A DNA stretch of 64,000 bases from Amycolatopsis orientalis DSM 40040 = KCTC 9412 (GTDB taxonomy: Bacteria > Actinomycetota > Actinomycetes > Mycobacteriales > Pseudonocardiaceae). Position 1 is the stretch's first letter. Every line of letters starts with the position of its first letter. The DNA lies in assembly GCF_000478275.1 (NCBI RefSeq), contig NZ_ASJB01000083.1, positions 62,001 to 126,000 of the forward strand, read 5' to 3'. Below the pieces are notes generated by a model. It was given only the letters and a program-made list of their open reading frames with translations. It was not told where the DNA came from and made no database searches. A program made the translations under genes and the position numbers. This document shows, one piece after another, positions 50,720 to 60,167 of this stretch.

Positions 50720-52477
50720 TCAGCGCGGGTGGCGCTGCGGCTGCGGCTGGTGGTGCGGTTGCGGCGGGCGGCGCGGAACGATCTGCGTCACCGGGCCGTC
50801 CGGCGATTTACCCGCGCGGGCCAGCCAGCCTTCGACGTCGCGCCGCACGGCGGCTAGCGTCGGACGGCGGCGGGGTTCCTGGTCCAGTGACGCGATGAGG
50901 ATCCGCGCGTGGGCGCTGCGGTTCGGCAGCTTCGACACCGGTTCGGCGCGGGCGGCGGCCATCAGCGCGGCCATCGGGGTCTCCCGGGTGCCGCGCGGCG
51001 GCTGGCCCGACAACGCGTAGCTGACCGTCGCCGCGAGCTGCCAAGCGTCCGACGCCGGGCTCGCCGGGGAACCCATCGCCTGCTCGGGGGCGACGAAGTC
51101 CGGCGTGCCGATCATCATCCCGGTCGCGGTCATCTTCGAGTCGCCCTGGCTGCGGGCGATGCCGAAGTCGATGAGATGCGCGAGGCCGTTGCGGTCGAGG
51201 ATGATGTTCGACGGCTTGAGGTCGCGGTGCAGCACACCCTTCTCGTGCGCCGCGGCGAGCGCGCCGGCCATGGTCGACCAGAGCCGCCCGGCGGCGATGT
51301 CGTCGAGCGGGCCCTGCGAGTCGACGATCTCGGCCAGCGACCTGCCTTCGAGGTATTCCATCACCAGCGCGAGCCCGTCGGGCTCCTCGACGAGGTCGTA
51401 CACGCGGACGCAGTTGGGGTGGTTCACCACGGCCAGCGCACGGGCCTCGCGCTGCATCCGCTCCTCGGTGTCCCGGTCCGGCGCGTGCGCGATCTTCAGC
51501 GCGACAGTGCGGTTGAGCTGGGTATCGACCGCTTCCCAGACGGTGCCGAAACCACCGTGGCCGAGCCGCCGGACGCGGTTGTAGCGGCTGCCGCCGGAGT
51601 TGCGGGAACCAGGGGGCGCCGGGACCGGACCCGGCATCGCGGCCAACGCGGGCGGTTCGGGTGTCTGCGCCAGCGCGGTCGCCGGGTACTGCTTGGGCGG
51701 CGGGGGCAGCTGCTGCTGCGGCTTCGGGGCGGGCGGCTCCGGGCGGTACGGCTCGACCTTCGGCCGGGGCTGCGGCTCCGGCCGGTTGATCACCGACCAC
51801 GGCGGCGGGCCGACCAGCGCGACCGGGATCAGGCCCAGCACGCTGAGCGGCAGGAAGCCGAGCCAGAAGTGCACGGCGGTGTTCGCGCCCATGCCGACGC
51901 TCGCCAGCACCATCAGCACGAACGGGATCCAGAAGAAGCGCGAAGGCCACTTCGGGCCGCGACGGAACGCGGTCCGTGCCTGCAGCATGACGAACAGTAA
52001 GGACAGCGCGGGTAGACCGACCAGCAGGATCAGGTAGAAGATGTAGCTCAGCTGCATCCCGTTCGGATAGAACAGGACCTCGTACACGTTCTGGCCACGC
52101 CCGAGGTACTCGCTCTGCGCGCCGACCAGTGGGTTGTATTCCGTGTTGAAAGTCGACAGGTCACTGCCGGAGAAACCGGACTGCCCGCCCGATTTCGTCG
52201 AGGCGGCTTCCTGATAGGTCTGCGAAACACCGGTGGCCAGCAGCCACGGCAGGAGGAAGACGGCGACGACGCCGATCCCGCCGAAGACGGACAGGGTCAC
52301 CACGTCGTAGCGATTGCCGGTGCCTTTGCGGATGATCGCGACGATCATCGCCCCCAGTGCGGGCAGCAACGCGACCAGCGCTCCCGCGGTGCTCGTCGCC
52401 CACACCCAGTCCCCAGGCCAGATACCTGGCCCGAACAGGCCGTGCGCGAACGAAAGCAGCGCGCTCGCTAGTCCCAT
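50720..52477 (-). CDS. Membrane Ser/Thr protein kinase with N-terminal membrane domain
   Basis: 585 aa. Unlike PknB-type kinases, the membrane part comes first: about five or six hydrophobic segments in residues 1-235 (WATSTAGALVALLPALGAMIVAI, VFGGIGVVAVFLLPWLLA, LSYIFYLILLVGLPALSLLFVML, FWIPFVLMVLASVGMG, LGFLPLSVLGLIPVALV). A Pro-rich linker follows, then the C-terminal kinase: RLGHGGFGTVWEA, TVALKIAH, HRDLKPSNIILD (~418), HLIDFGIA, GTPDFVAPEQA. All catalytic residues are present. No PASTA repeats. A ~75-aa loop between segments 2 and 3 may be extracytoplasmic. Convergent with the small lipoprotein gene. Confidence 0.9.
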   Translation of the reverse strand: MGLASALLSFAHGLFGPGIWPGDWVWATSTAGALVALLPALGAMIVAIIRKGTGNRYDVVTLSVFGGIGVVAVFLLPWLLATGVSQTYQEAASTKSGGQSGFSGSDLSTFNTEYNPLVGAQSEYLGRGQNVYEVLFYPNGMQLSYIFYLILLVGLPALSLLFVMLQARTAFRRGPKWPSRFFWIPFVLMVLASVGMGANTAVHFWLGFLPLSVLGLIPVALVGPPPWSVINRPEPQPRPKVEPYRPEPPAPKPQQQLPPPPKQYPATALAQTPEPPALAAMPGPVPAPPGSRNSGGSRYNRVRRLGHGGFGTVWEAVDTQLNRTVALKIAHAPDRDTEERMQREARALAVVNHPNCVRVYDLVEEPDGLALVMEYLEGRSLAEIVDSQGPLDDIAAGRLWSTMAGALAAAHEKGVLHRDLKPSNIILDRNGLAHLIDFGIARSQGDSKMTATGMMIGTPDFVAPEQAMGSPASPASDAWQLAATVSYALSGQPPRGTRETPMAALMAAARAEPVSKLPNRSAHARILIASLDQEPRRRPTLAAVRRDVEGWLARAGKSPDGPVTQIVPRRPPQPHHQPQPQRHPR

Positions 52478-52660
52478 GGACCCCGCTCCCCTCGCTAGTT
52501 AAGGCCGTTTCCGGCCGTTTTTCCCTAGTTCAGCTTAGGACGCTCTACGCCCTCACAGGGTTGCCGGGTTGTCGCGGCCGTCTCCTCGCCGTTACCACCA
52601 GGCATTAGCGCTGCCGGAAGTCCATGATGGGGTCCGTATCCGAGCGCGAAGGAGCATTCG

Positions 52661-54532
<1,872 letters not shown>

Positions 54533-54569
54533 ACCGGTGACCGGTACGCCGTCGTAGTCCGATCGGGTG

Positions 54570-54601
54570 TTGTCGCGTTTGCCCTATTGGTCTATACCTC
54601 T
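54570..54601 (+). promoter_or_regulatory. Promoter with DasR-like box ahead of hexosaminidase
   Basis: TTGTCG (54570-54575), a 17-bp spacer and TATACC (54593-54598) form a promoter. ATTGGTCTATACCTCT (54586-54601) overlaps the -10 and matches 13 of 16 positions of the DasR operator form ACTGGTCTAGACCACT. DasR represses amino-sugar genes, and the next gene is a beta-N-acetylhexosaminidase. Confidence 0.6.
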
Positions 54602-54641
54602 AGGAGAAGAGAGTCTCCAGTTCCCCGACCGGAGGTGCTCC

Positions 54642-56234
54642 ATGAGTAAACGCCTGTCCACCACCGTGCTCGGTGTGGCCGTCCTGGGTCTCGTGACCCT
54701 CGGGCTGCCCGCCGCGGCGAGCGCGGATCCCGCGGCGGAGCGGTACGCGAAGGCCGAACGGACGGTCGCCGACGTCGTCCCCGCGCCGGTCGACGCGAAA
54801 CCCGACCCCCGCGCCGACTTCCGGCTCAGCCCCGCGACCGTGATCCGCACCGACCGCGACGGCAAGCAGGTCGCCGACTACCTGGCCGGGCTGCTCCGGC
54901 CCGCCACCGGCTACCGGCTGCCCGTCGTGGCCGGGCACCGTGGCGGCGGACCCGCCATCTCGCTCGAAACCGGCCACGCGGGCGGCCGTGTCGGCACCGA
55001 GGGCTACCAGCTCAAGGTGTCCCCCGCCGGCGTGACACTGAAGGCGAACACCGACAAGGGCCTCTTCCTCGGCGTGCAGACATTGCGTCAGCTGCTCCCG
55101 TCGGCGATCGACGCGAAAACGGTCCAGCACCGTTCGTGGGTGGTCTCGGGCGGCACCGTGCTCGACTACCCGCGCTTCGGCTACCGCGGCGCGATGCTCG
55201 ACGTCGCCCGGCACTTCTTCACCCCGGCGCAGGTCAAGCTCTACATCGACCAGATCGCGCAGTACAAGATCAACACGCTCCACCTGCACCTGAGCGACGA
55301 CCAGGGCTGGCGGATCGAGATCAAGAGCTGGCCGAAGCTGGCGACCGTGGGCGGGCAGACCGCCGTCGGCGGCGCTCCCGGCGGGTACTACACGCAGGAG
55401 CAGTACAAGGACCTGGTGCGCTACGCGGCTTCGCGGCACATCACGGTCGTTCCCGAGATCGACATGCCGGGGCACACCAACGCGGCCCAGCACTCCTACG
55501 CCGAGCTGAACTGCGACGGTGTCGCGGTGCCGCCGCGCACGGACACCGAGGTCGGCTACAGCTCGCTGTGCATCAACAAGGACATCACCTACAAGTTCGT
55601 GGACGACGTCCTCCGCGAACTGTCCGCGATCACCCCCGGGAAGTACCTCAACATCGGCGGCGACGAGGCGCACGCGACCACCCCGGCGGATTACCAGACC
55701 TTCGCCAAGAAGGTCCAGCCGATCGTCGCGAAGTACGGCAAGCAGATCACCGGCTGGCACGACATCGCCAAGACGAACCCGCCCGCTTCGGCCATCCCGC
55801 AGTACTGGGGCACGACCGACACGGACGCCAATGTCGCGGCGGCCGCGCAACGGGGCAACAAGATCCTGATGTCGCCCGCCAACAAGGCGTACCTGGACAT
55901 GAAGTACAACCCGCAAACGCGCCTCGGCCTGGACTGGGCCGGCTTGATCGAGGTCAAGACGGGCTATGACTGGGATCCGGCCACGTACCTGAAGGGTGTG
56001 ACGGAGCAGAACGTCGCCGGGGTCGAGGCGCCGCTGTGGTCGGAAACGCTGGTCACCAGTGACGACATCGAGTTCATGGCGTTCCCGAGGCTGCCGGGTT
56101 ACGCCGAGATCGGCTGGTCGCCGAAGGCTTCCCGGACCTGGGACGCGTACCGGCTCCGGCTGGCGAAGCAGAGCCCGCGGTGGGTTCAGCAGGGAATCGA
56201 CTTCTACCGGTCCACTCAGGTCGACTGGAAGTAG
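54642..56234 (+). CDS. Secreted beta-N-acetylhexosaminidase, GH20
   Basis: 530 aa. Sec signal peptide with cleavage likely after ASA (LGVAVLGLVTLGLPAAASA-DPA). GH20b N-domain (residues ~55-160), then the catalytic barrel: YRGAMLDVARHFFTPAQVKLYIDQIAQYKINTLHLHLSDDQGWRIEIKSWP, EIDMPGHTNAAQHSY, and the catalytic Asp-Glu in NIGGDEAHATTP (~residue 340). It releases terminal GlcNAc/GalNAc from chitin oligomers or wall fragments. ATG 54642 with CCGGAGG upstream. A hairpin (E8) follows the stop by 12 nt. Probable DasR control. Confidence 0.94.
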   Translation: MSKRLSTTVLGVAVLGLVTLGLPAAASADPAAERYAKAERTVADVVPAPVDAKPDPRADFRLSPATVIRTDRDGKQVADYLAGLLRPATGYRLPVVAGHRGGGPAISLETGHAGGRVGTEGYQLKVSPAGVTLKANTDKGLFLGVQTLRQLLPSAIDAKTVQHRSWVVSGGTVLDYPRFGYRGAMLDVARHFFTPAQVKLYIDQIAQYKINTLHLHLSDDQGWRIEIKSWPKLATVGGQTAVGGAPGGYYTQEQYKDLVRYAASRHITVVPEIDMPGHTNAAQHSYAELNCDGVAVPPRTDTEVGYSSLCINKDITYKFVDDVLRELSAITPGKYLNIGGDEAHATTPADYQTFAKKVQPIVAKYGKQITGWHDIAKTNPPASAIPQYWGTTDTDANVAAAAQRGNKILMSPANKAYLDMKYNPQTRLGLDWAGLIEVKTGYDWDPATYLKGVTEQNVAGVEAPLWSETLVTSDDIEFMAFPRLPGYAEIGWSPKASRTWDAYRLRLAKQSPRWVQQGIDFYRSTQVDWK

Positions 56235-56246
56235 CGCCTCGCGAAT

Positions 56247-56299
56247 GCCATGAAAGGTCCTTTCCTGGCAAATTTTGCCAGGAAAGGACCTTTCATGGC
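56247..56299. terminator. 53-bp perfect palindrome between convergent genes (element E8)
   Basis: Arms 56247-56272 and 56274-56299 are exact reverse complements around one central base. Each arm contains GAAAGG-T-CCTTTC, itself a palindrome. The right arm contains the stop codon of the TetR gene. It is the most perfect hairpin of the window and a likely bidirectional terminator. Confidence 0.8.
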
Positions 56300-56904
56300 G
56301 CGACCGCGGCGTCGAGGCGGGCGGTGATCGCGGCCCGCGCCAGCGCGTACGGCTCCGCGCCGCCGAACATGACCGAGTCCGCGTTCGCGGCCCGGCCGAG
56401 GGCGTGCAGTTCGAAGGCCAGCCGGTCCACATCGACGGATTCACGCAGCTGCCCGGCCTTCCGGGCTTCCATGACCGTCGACCGGATGAACTTGGCGAAG
56501 GCCCGGCTCGCTTTCGCGACCGCGTCGTGGACCCGGCCGGTCCGCGCGTCGAACTCGGCGCCGGTGTTGAAGAAGAAACAGCCGCCGGGGAACACCCGGC
56601 GTTCCGAATAGTCCAGCCAGTTCGCGCACAGCGCGCGCAACCGGGCGATCCCGGGCTCGACCTCCATCGTCGGGACGACGACGTTCTCCGCGAAGATCGC
56701 GCTCGCCGTTTCGACGGCCGCGAGCTGCAGGTCCTCCTTGGAGCCGAACAACGCGAACACCCCGGATTTGCTCAATTCGAGCTCGGTGGCGAGCCTGCCG
56801 AGGGACAGTCCGTCGAGCCCTTCGACGGAGGCGATGTCGACGGCACGCCGCAGCACGATCCGCCTCGTCGCGTCGCCGCGGGCCACCCGGCCGTCAACCG
56901 GCAT
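56293..56904 (-). CDS. TetR-family regulator linked to MOSC protein
   Basis: 203 aa. HTH: TRRIVLRRAVDIASVEGLDGLSLGRLATELELSKSGVFALFGSKEDLQLAAVETA. The C-terminal domain WLDYSERRVFPGGCFFFNTGAEFDARTGRVHDAVAKA is typical of the TetR_C_16/YcdC-like group seen beside small hydrolases. ATG 56904 lies 11 nt inside the upstream MOSC gene, so they are co-transcribed. The ACGATCGT-centred palindrome ahead of MOSC is its probable autoregulatory operator. The stop codon is inside palindrome E8. Confidence 0.88.
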   Translation of the reverse strand: MPVDGRVARGDATRRIVLRRAVDIASVEGLDGLSLGRLATELELSKSGVFALFGSKEDLQLAAVETASAIFAENVVVPTMEVEPGIARLRALCANWLDYSERRVFPGGCFFFNTGAEFDARTGRVHDAVAKASRAFAKFIRSTVMEARKAGQLRESVDVDRLAFELHALGRAANADSVMFGGAEPYALARAAITARLDAAVAP

Positions 56905-57589
56905 GCCGTTCCTCCCGACGCCGTTTCGCCGATTCCAGGCCGTCACGGTACTGCCGGGAGAGCGCGGGCGCCGCGAGCACCCGGTCCAGCAGCGCCCAAT
57001 AAGCGGCCTGGCGATCATCGGTCAATTGGGCGACGTTGGTGAACGACGCGACATACACCTCGGCGATCGTCGGGTTCGCCGGATCGGATTCTTCGAGCGT
57101 CATGCGTCCCGAAGTCGGAACCTCACCCGTCCGCAGTACGCGCAGGTACCACCCGCTGCGGCCGGAATCGATCATCGCCGGGATGACGTCCTTGCGGCCG
57201 GTCTTCATCGCGAGCTTGAAACACGGCGTCCGCGGCTGGGAGACCTGGACCAGCGCGTCTCCCCAAGCCCAGATGTCGCCGACGCGCACGTCGTACTCGT
57301 CGGCCCCCGCCACCGACACGTTCTCCCCGAAATCGCCCGCGGCCACCGGGAAACCCTGCTCCGTCCAGGCCGCGTAGTGCGTGGCGGGATAGACGTAAAC
57401 CGCCTTGTCGACGCCACCGTGGACGGTGCGATCCGCCTGGTCGTCACCCGCCAGATTGATCTCGCCGAGCCGCAGAACGGGCGTCTCCACCCGCGATTTC
57501 GCGATGGCGCTGTACACCGGGACATCGCGCTTCGTCCCCAGCACCGACGGCCGCCCCACGAAGACCTCGTTCACTTCCAGAGTGCTCAC
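56894..57589 (-). CDS. MOSC-domain protein (YiiM-like)
   Basis: 231 aa. MOSC region: DRTVHGGVDKAVYVYPATHYAAWTEQGFPVAAGDFGENVSVAGADEYDVRVGDIWAWGDALVQVSQPRTPCFKLAMKTG with the conserved Cys of QPRxPC (near residue 123), then WYLRVLRTGEV. YiiM-type proteins carry molybdenum cofactor and reduce N-hydroxylated compounds. First gene of an operon with the TetR regulator. GTG/ATG start at 57589 with a regulatory palindrome just upstream. Confidence 0.9.
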   Translation of the reverse strand: MSTLEVNEVFVGRPSVLGTKRDVPVYSAIAKSRVETPVLRLGEINLAGDDQADRTVHGGVDKAVYVYPATHYAAWTEQGFPVAAGDFGENVSVAGADEYDVRVGDIWAWGDALVQVSQPRTPCFKLAMKTGRKDVIPAMIDSGRSGWYLRVLRTGEVPTSGRMTLEESDPANPTIAEVYVASFTNVAQLTDDRQAAYWALLDRVLAAPALSRQYRDGLESAKRRREERHAG

Positions 57590-57596
57590 ACCCTAG

Positions 57597-57621
57597 AATA
57601 TAGCACGATCGTTCGTATATT
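57597..57621. promoter_or_regulatory. TetR operator in MOSC / DinB-like divergent promoter
   Basis: A 25-bp imperfect palindrome: AATATA (57597-57602) and TATATT (57616-57621) flank the perfect core ACGATCGT (57605-57612). It lies within 35 bp of both divergent starts, so the TetR protein of the MOSC operon could control both genes. Confidence 0.6.
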
Positions 57622-57629
57622 TTACCTCC

Positions 57630-58202
57630 ATGGACTTCCTCGCCTTGACGACCCGGGCCCATCACGCCACCGGAACCACGATCGCCGGAATCGGCGCGGA
57701 CGACTGGGACCGCCCGACCCCCTGCGCCGAGTGGACCGTCCGCGACATCGTGGAACACCTGATCGACAACAACGAGCGGGCGGCCGCGCGGGCGGCAGGC
57801 CGTCCCCGCACGACCCGCTCGACGACACCCGACAACCTCGTCAATGCCTATGAAGAAAGCTCCGCCGAGTTTCTCGCCGCCTTCGACGAGCAGGCACTGA
57901 AGAAGACCTTCGACTTCGGCAAATTCGGCCCGCTGCCGGGCAAGAACGTCCTGGCCGTCCTCTTCGCCGACAACCTCGTCCACGGCTGGGACCTCGACGT
58001 CGCCCTCGGCCGTGAGCATCGCTGGGACGACGAACTGGCCACGGCCGCTTTGGGCGTGGCGAGCCGCTTTCCCGACGTCGCGCCGGTACGCGGGCCCGGC
58101 GGCGCCTTCGACCACGCTGTCGAGGCACCGCCGGACGCCGGTCCGGGCGAACGGCTCATCGCGTTGCTGGGCCGTTCAGCTCCGCCGATTCCTCGTCGCT
58201 GA
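57630..58202 (+). CDS. TIGR03086-type metal-binding protein (DinB/maleylpyruvate isomerase fold)
   Basis: 190 aa. Features of the actinobacterial TIGR03086 group: TPCAEWTVRDIVEHLIDNNERAA near residue 30, then FADNLVHGWDLDVALGRE near residue 115; His residues of the two motifs probably bind metal. The fold is that of DinB and mycothiol-dependent enzymes, so a thiol-transfer reaction is plausible, but the substrate is unknown. Start ATG 57630. The last 47 bp overlap the convergent DUF779 gene. Confidence 0.83.
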   Translation: MDFLALTTRAHHATGTTIAGIGADDWDRPTPCAEWTVRDIVEHLIDNNERAAARAAGRPRTTRSTTPDNLVNAYEESSAEFLAAFDEQALKKTFDFGKFGPLPGKNVLAVLFADNLVHGWDLDVALGREHRWDDELATAALGVASRFPDVAPVRGPGGAFDHAVEAPPDAGPGERLIALLGRSAPPIPRR

Positions 58203-58539
58203 ACAGCCGGGAACGGACCAGGAAGCGAACGCCTTCGGGCGCCTCCAAGGAAAATCCGCTCCCCCGGCCGGGCACGACGTCGATGGTCAGATGCGTGTGC
58301 TTCCAGTACTCGAACTGGGGTCCCGACATCCACACCGGAACGTCGTCGATGCCTTCGACGCTCAGGTCACCAAGGTGGACATCGGACGCCCCGGTGCGGA
58401 ACTCGCCCGCCGGGTAACACATCGGGGCGCTCCCGTCGCAGCATCCGCCGGACTGATGGAACATCACCCGGCCATGGAGCGACACCAGCCGCCGCAGCAG
58501 ATCGGCGGCGGCCGGTGTCGAACCGACCCGCTCGGCCAT
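58156..58539 (-). CDS. DUF779-family protein
   Basis: 127 aa. The conserved Cys-rich motif HQSGGCCDGSAPMCYPAGEF (residues ~28-47) and YWKHTHLTIDVVPGRGSGFSLE are those of DUF779, a family that regularly accompanies NAD-dependent acetaldehyde dehydrogenases. Three Cys and the His residues could bind metal. ATG 58539 overlaps the dehydrogenase stop (TGATG), so it is translationally coupled. Function unknown. Confidence 0.88.
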   Translation of the reverse strand: MAERVGSTPAAADLLRRLVSLHGRVMFHQSGGCCDGSAPMCYPAGEFRTGASDVHLGDLSVEGIDDVPVWMSGPQFEYWKHTHLTIDVVPGRGSGFSLEAPEGVRFLVRSRLFSDEESAELNGPATR

Positions 58540-60062
58540 CAGAAGAACCCGAGCGCACTGTCCGAATAGGACACCAGCATGTTCTTGGTCTGCTGGTAGT
58601 GATCCAGCATCATCTTGTGGTTCTCGCGCCCGATCCCGGACGCCTTGTAGCCGCCGAAGGCCGCGTGCGCGGGATAGGCGTGGTAGTTGTTGACCCACAC
58701 CCGGCCCGCCTGGATGTCGCGGCCGGCGCGGTACGCGGTGTTGCCGTCGCGCGACCAGACACCGGCGCCGAGGCCGTACAGCGTGTCGTTGGCGATCTTG
58801 AGCGCGTCGGCGTAGTCGTCGAACCTCGCCACCGAGACGACAGGGCCGAAGATCTCCTCCTGGAAGATCCGCATCTTGTTGTCGCCCTCGAACACCGTCG
58901 GCTGCACGTAGTACCCGCCGGACAGTTCGCCGCCGAGGTCGCTGCGCTCGCCGCCGGTGAGGATCTTCGCTCCCTCCTTCACGCCGATGTCGATGTAGGA
59001 AAGGATCTTCTCCAGCTGGTCGTTGGACGCCTGCGCGCCGATCTGCGTCTCGGTGTCGAGCGGGTGCCCCTGCTTGATCTTCTTGACCCGCTCGACGGCG
59101 TCCCCGAGGAACCGGTCGTAGATGCCGGACTGGATGAGCGCCCGCGACGGACAGGTGCAGACTTCGCCCTGGTTCAGCGCGAAGAGCGCGAAGCCCTCTT
59201 GCGCCTTGTCGTAGAAGGCGTCGTTGGCCGCGGCGACGTCGTCGAAGAAGATGTTCGGGCTCTTGCCGCCGAGTTCGACGGTGACCGGGATGATGTTCTC
59301 GCTGGCGTACTGCAGGATCAGCCGCCCGGTGGTGGTCTCGCCGGTGAACGCGACCTTCCGCACGCGAGAGCTCGAAGCGAGCGGTTTGCCCGCCTCGACG
59401 CCGAAGCCGTTGACGATGTTCAGGACGCCCGGCGGGATCAGGTCGCCGATGAGCGACATCAGCAGATGGATCGACGCCGGGGTCTGCTCGGCGGGTTTGA
59501 GCACGATCGCGTTGCCGGCGGCGAGCGCGGGCGCGAGCTTCCAGACCGCCATCAGCAGCGGGAAGTTCCACGGGATGATCTGGCCGACGACGCCGAGCGG
59601 CTCGTGGAAGTGGTACGCCACGGTGTTGTCGTCGATCTGCGAGATGCCGCCCTCCTGGGCGCGCAGCGCGCCGGCGAAGTAGCGGAAGTGGTCGATCGCG
59701 AGCGGGATGTCGGCGGCGAGGGTCTCGCGGACCGGCTTGCCGTTCTCCCACGATTCGGCGACGGCGATCGCTTCGAGGTTCCGCTCCATCCGGTCGGCGA
59801 TCCGGAGCAGGACGTTCGCCCGCTCGTCCACCGACGTCCGGCCCCAGGCCGCGGCGGCGCCTTCGGCCGCGTCGAGCGCCCGGTCGATGTCGGCGGCGGT
59901 GCCGCGGGCGACCTCGGTGAACACCTGCCCGGTCACCGGGGTCGGGTTCTCGAAGTACTGGCCGCTCGCGGGCGGTACGTACTCGCCGCCGATGTAGTGG
60001 TCGTAGCGCGACTCGTAGCTGACGACGCCGCCTTCGGTGTTCGGTGCCGCGTACTTGGCCAT
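58539..60062 (-). CDS. NAD-dependent aldehyde dehydrogenase (ExaC/AldA type)
   Basis: 507 aa. Motifs: IIPWNFPLLMAVWKLAPALAAGNAIVLKPAEQTP, FTGETTTGRLILQYASENIIPVTVELGGKSPNIFF (general-base Glu in VTVELGGKS, ~residue 267), nucleophilic Cys in ALNQGEVCTCPSRALIQ (~306), and EEIFGPVVSVARF. It fits bacterial acetaldehyde dehydrogenases of ethanol catabolism. ATG 60062. Operon with DUF779; divergent from an AcoR-like regulator across a 105-bp region that holds a GTTGCA-N7-TGCAAC palindrome. Confidence 0.93.
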   Translation of the reverse strand: MAKYAAPNTEGGVVSYESRYDHYIGGEYVPPASGQYFENPTPVTGQVFTEVARGTAADIDRALDAAEGAAAAWGRTSVDERANVLLRIADRMERNLEAIAVAESWENGKPVRETLAADIPLAIDHFRYFAGALRAQEGGISQIDDNTVAYHFHEPLGVVGQIIPWNFPLLMAVWKLAPALAAGNAIVLKPAEQTPASIHLLMSLIGDLIPPGVLNIVNGFGVEAGKPLASSSRVRKVAFTGETTTGRLILQYASENIIPVTVELGGKSPNIFFDDVAAANDAFYDKAQEGFALFALNQGEVCTCPSRALIQSGIYDRFLGDAVERVKKIKQGHPLDTETQIGAQASNDQLEKILSYIDIGVKEGAKILTGGERSDLGGELSGGYYVQPTVFEGDNKMRIFQEEIFGPVVSVARFDDYADALKIANDTLYGLGAGVWSRDGNTAYRAGRDIQAGRVWVNNYHAYPAHAAFGGYKASGIGRENHKMMLDHYQQTKNMLVSYSDSALGFF

Positions 60063-60117
60063 CTTTCCTGCCTCATCGCTAGGGGTGACGGATGGCGGCG
60101 AAGGTAGGCCGGGAGAG

Positions 60118-60136
60118 GTTGCACGCACGTTGCAAC
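60118..60136. promoter_or_regulatory. Palindrome between aldehyde dehydrogenase and its regulator
   Basis: GTTGCA (60118-60123) and TGCAAC (60131-60136) form an inverted repeat with a 7-bp spacer. It lies 56 bp from the dehydrogenase start and 32 bp from the regulator start, the expected place for the regulator to bind. Confidence 0.55.
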
Positions 60137-60167
60137 GAAGTGAGGCGGGTCACCTATTCTCGGAAAT

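Noticed and set aside
52503..52524. GGCC/GGCC hairpin followed by GTTTTT on the plus strand
   Set aside because: It resembles an intrinsic terminator but lies between divergent starts with no gene to terminate; stem of only about five pairs.
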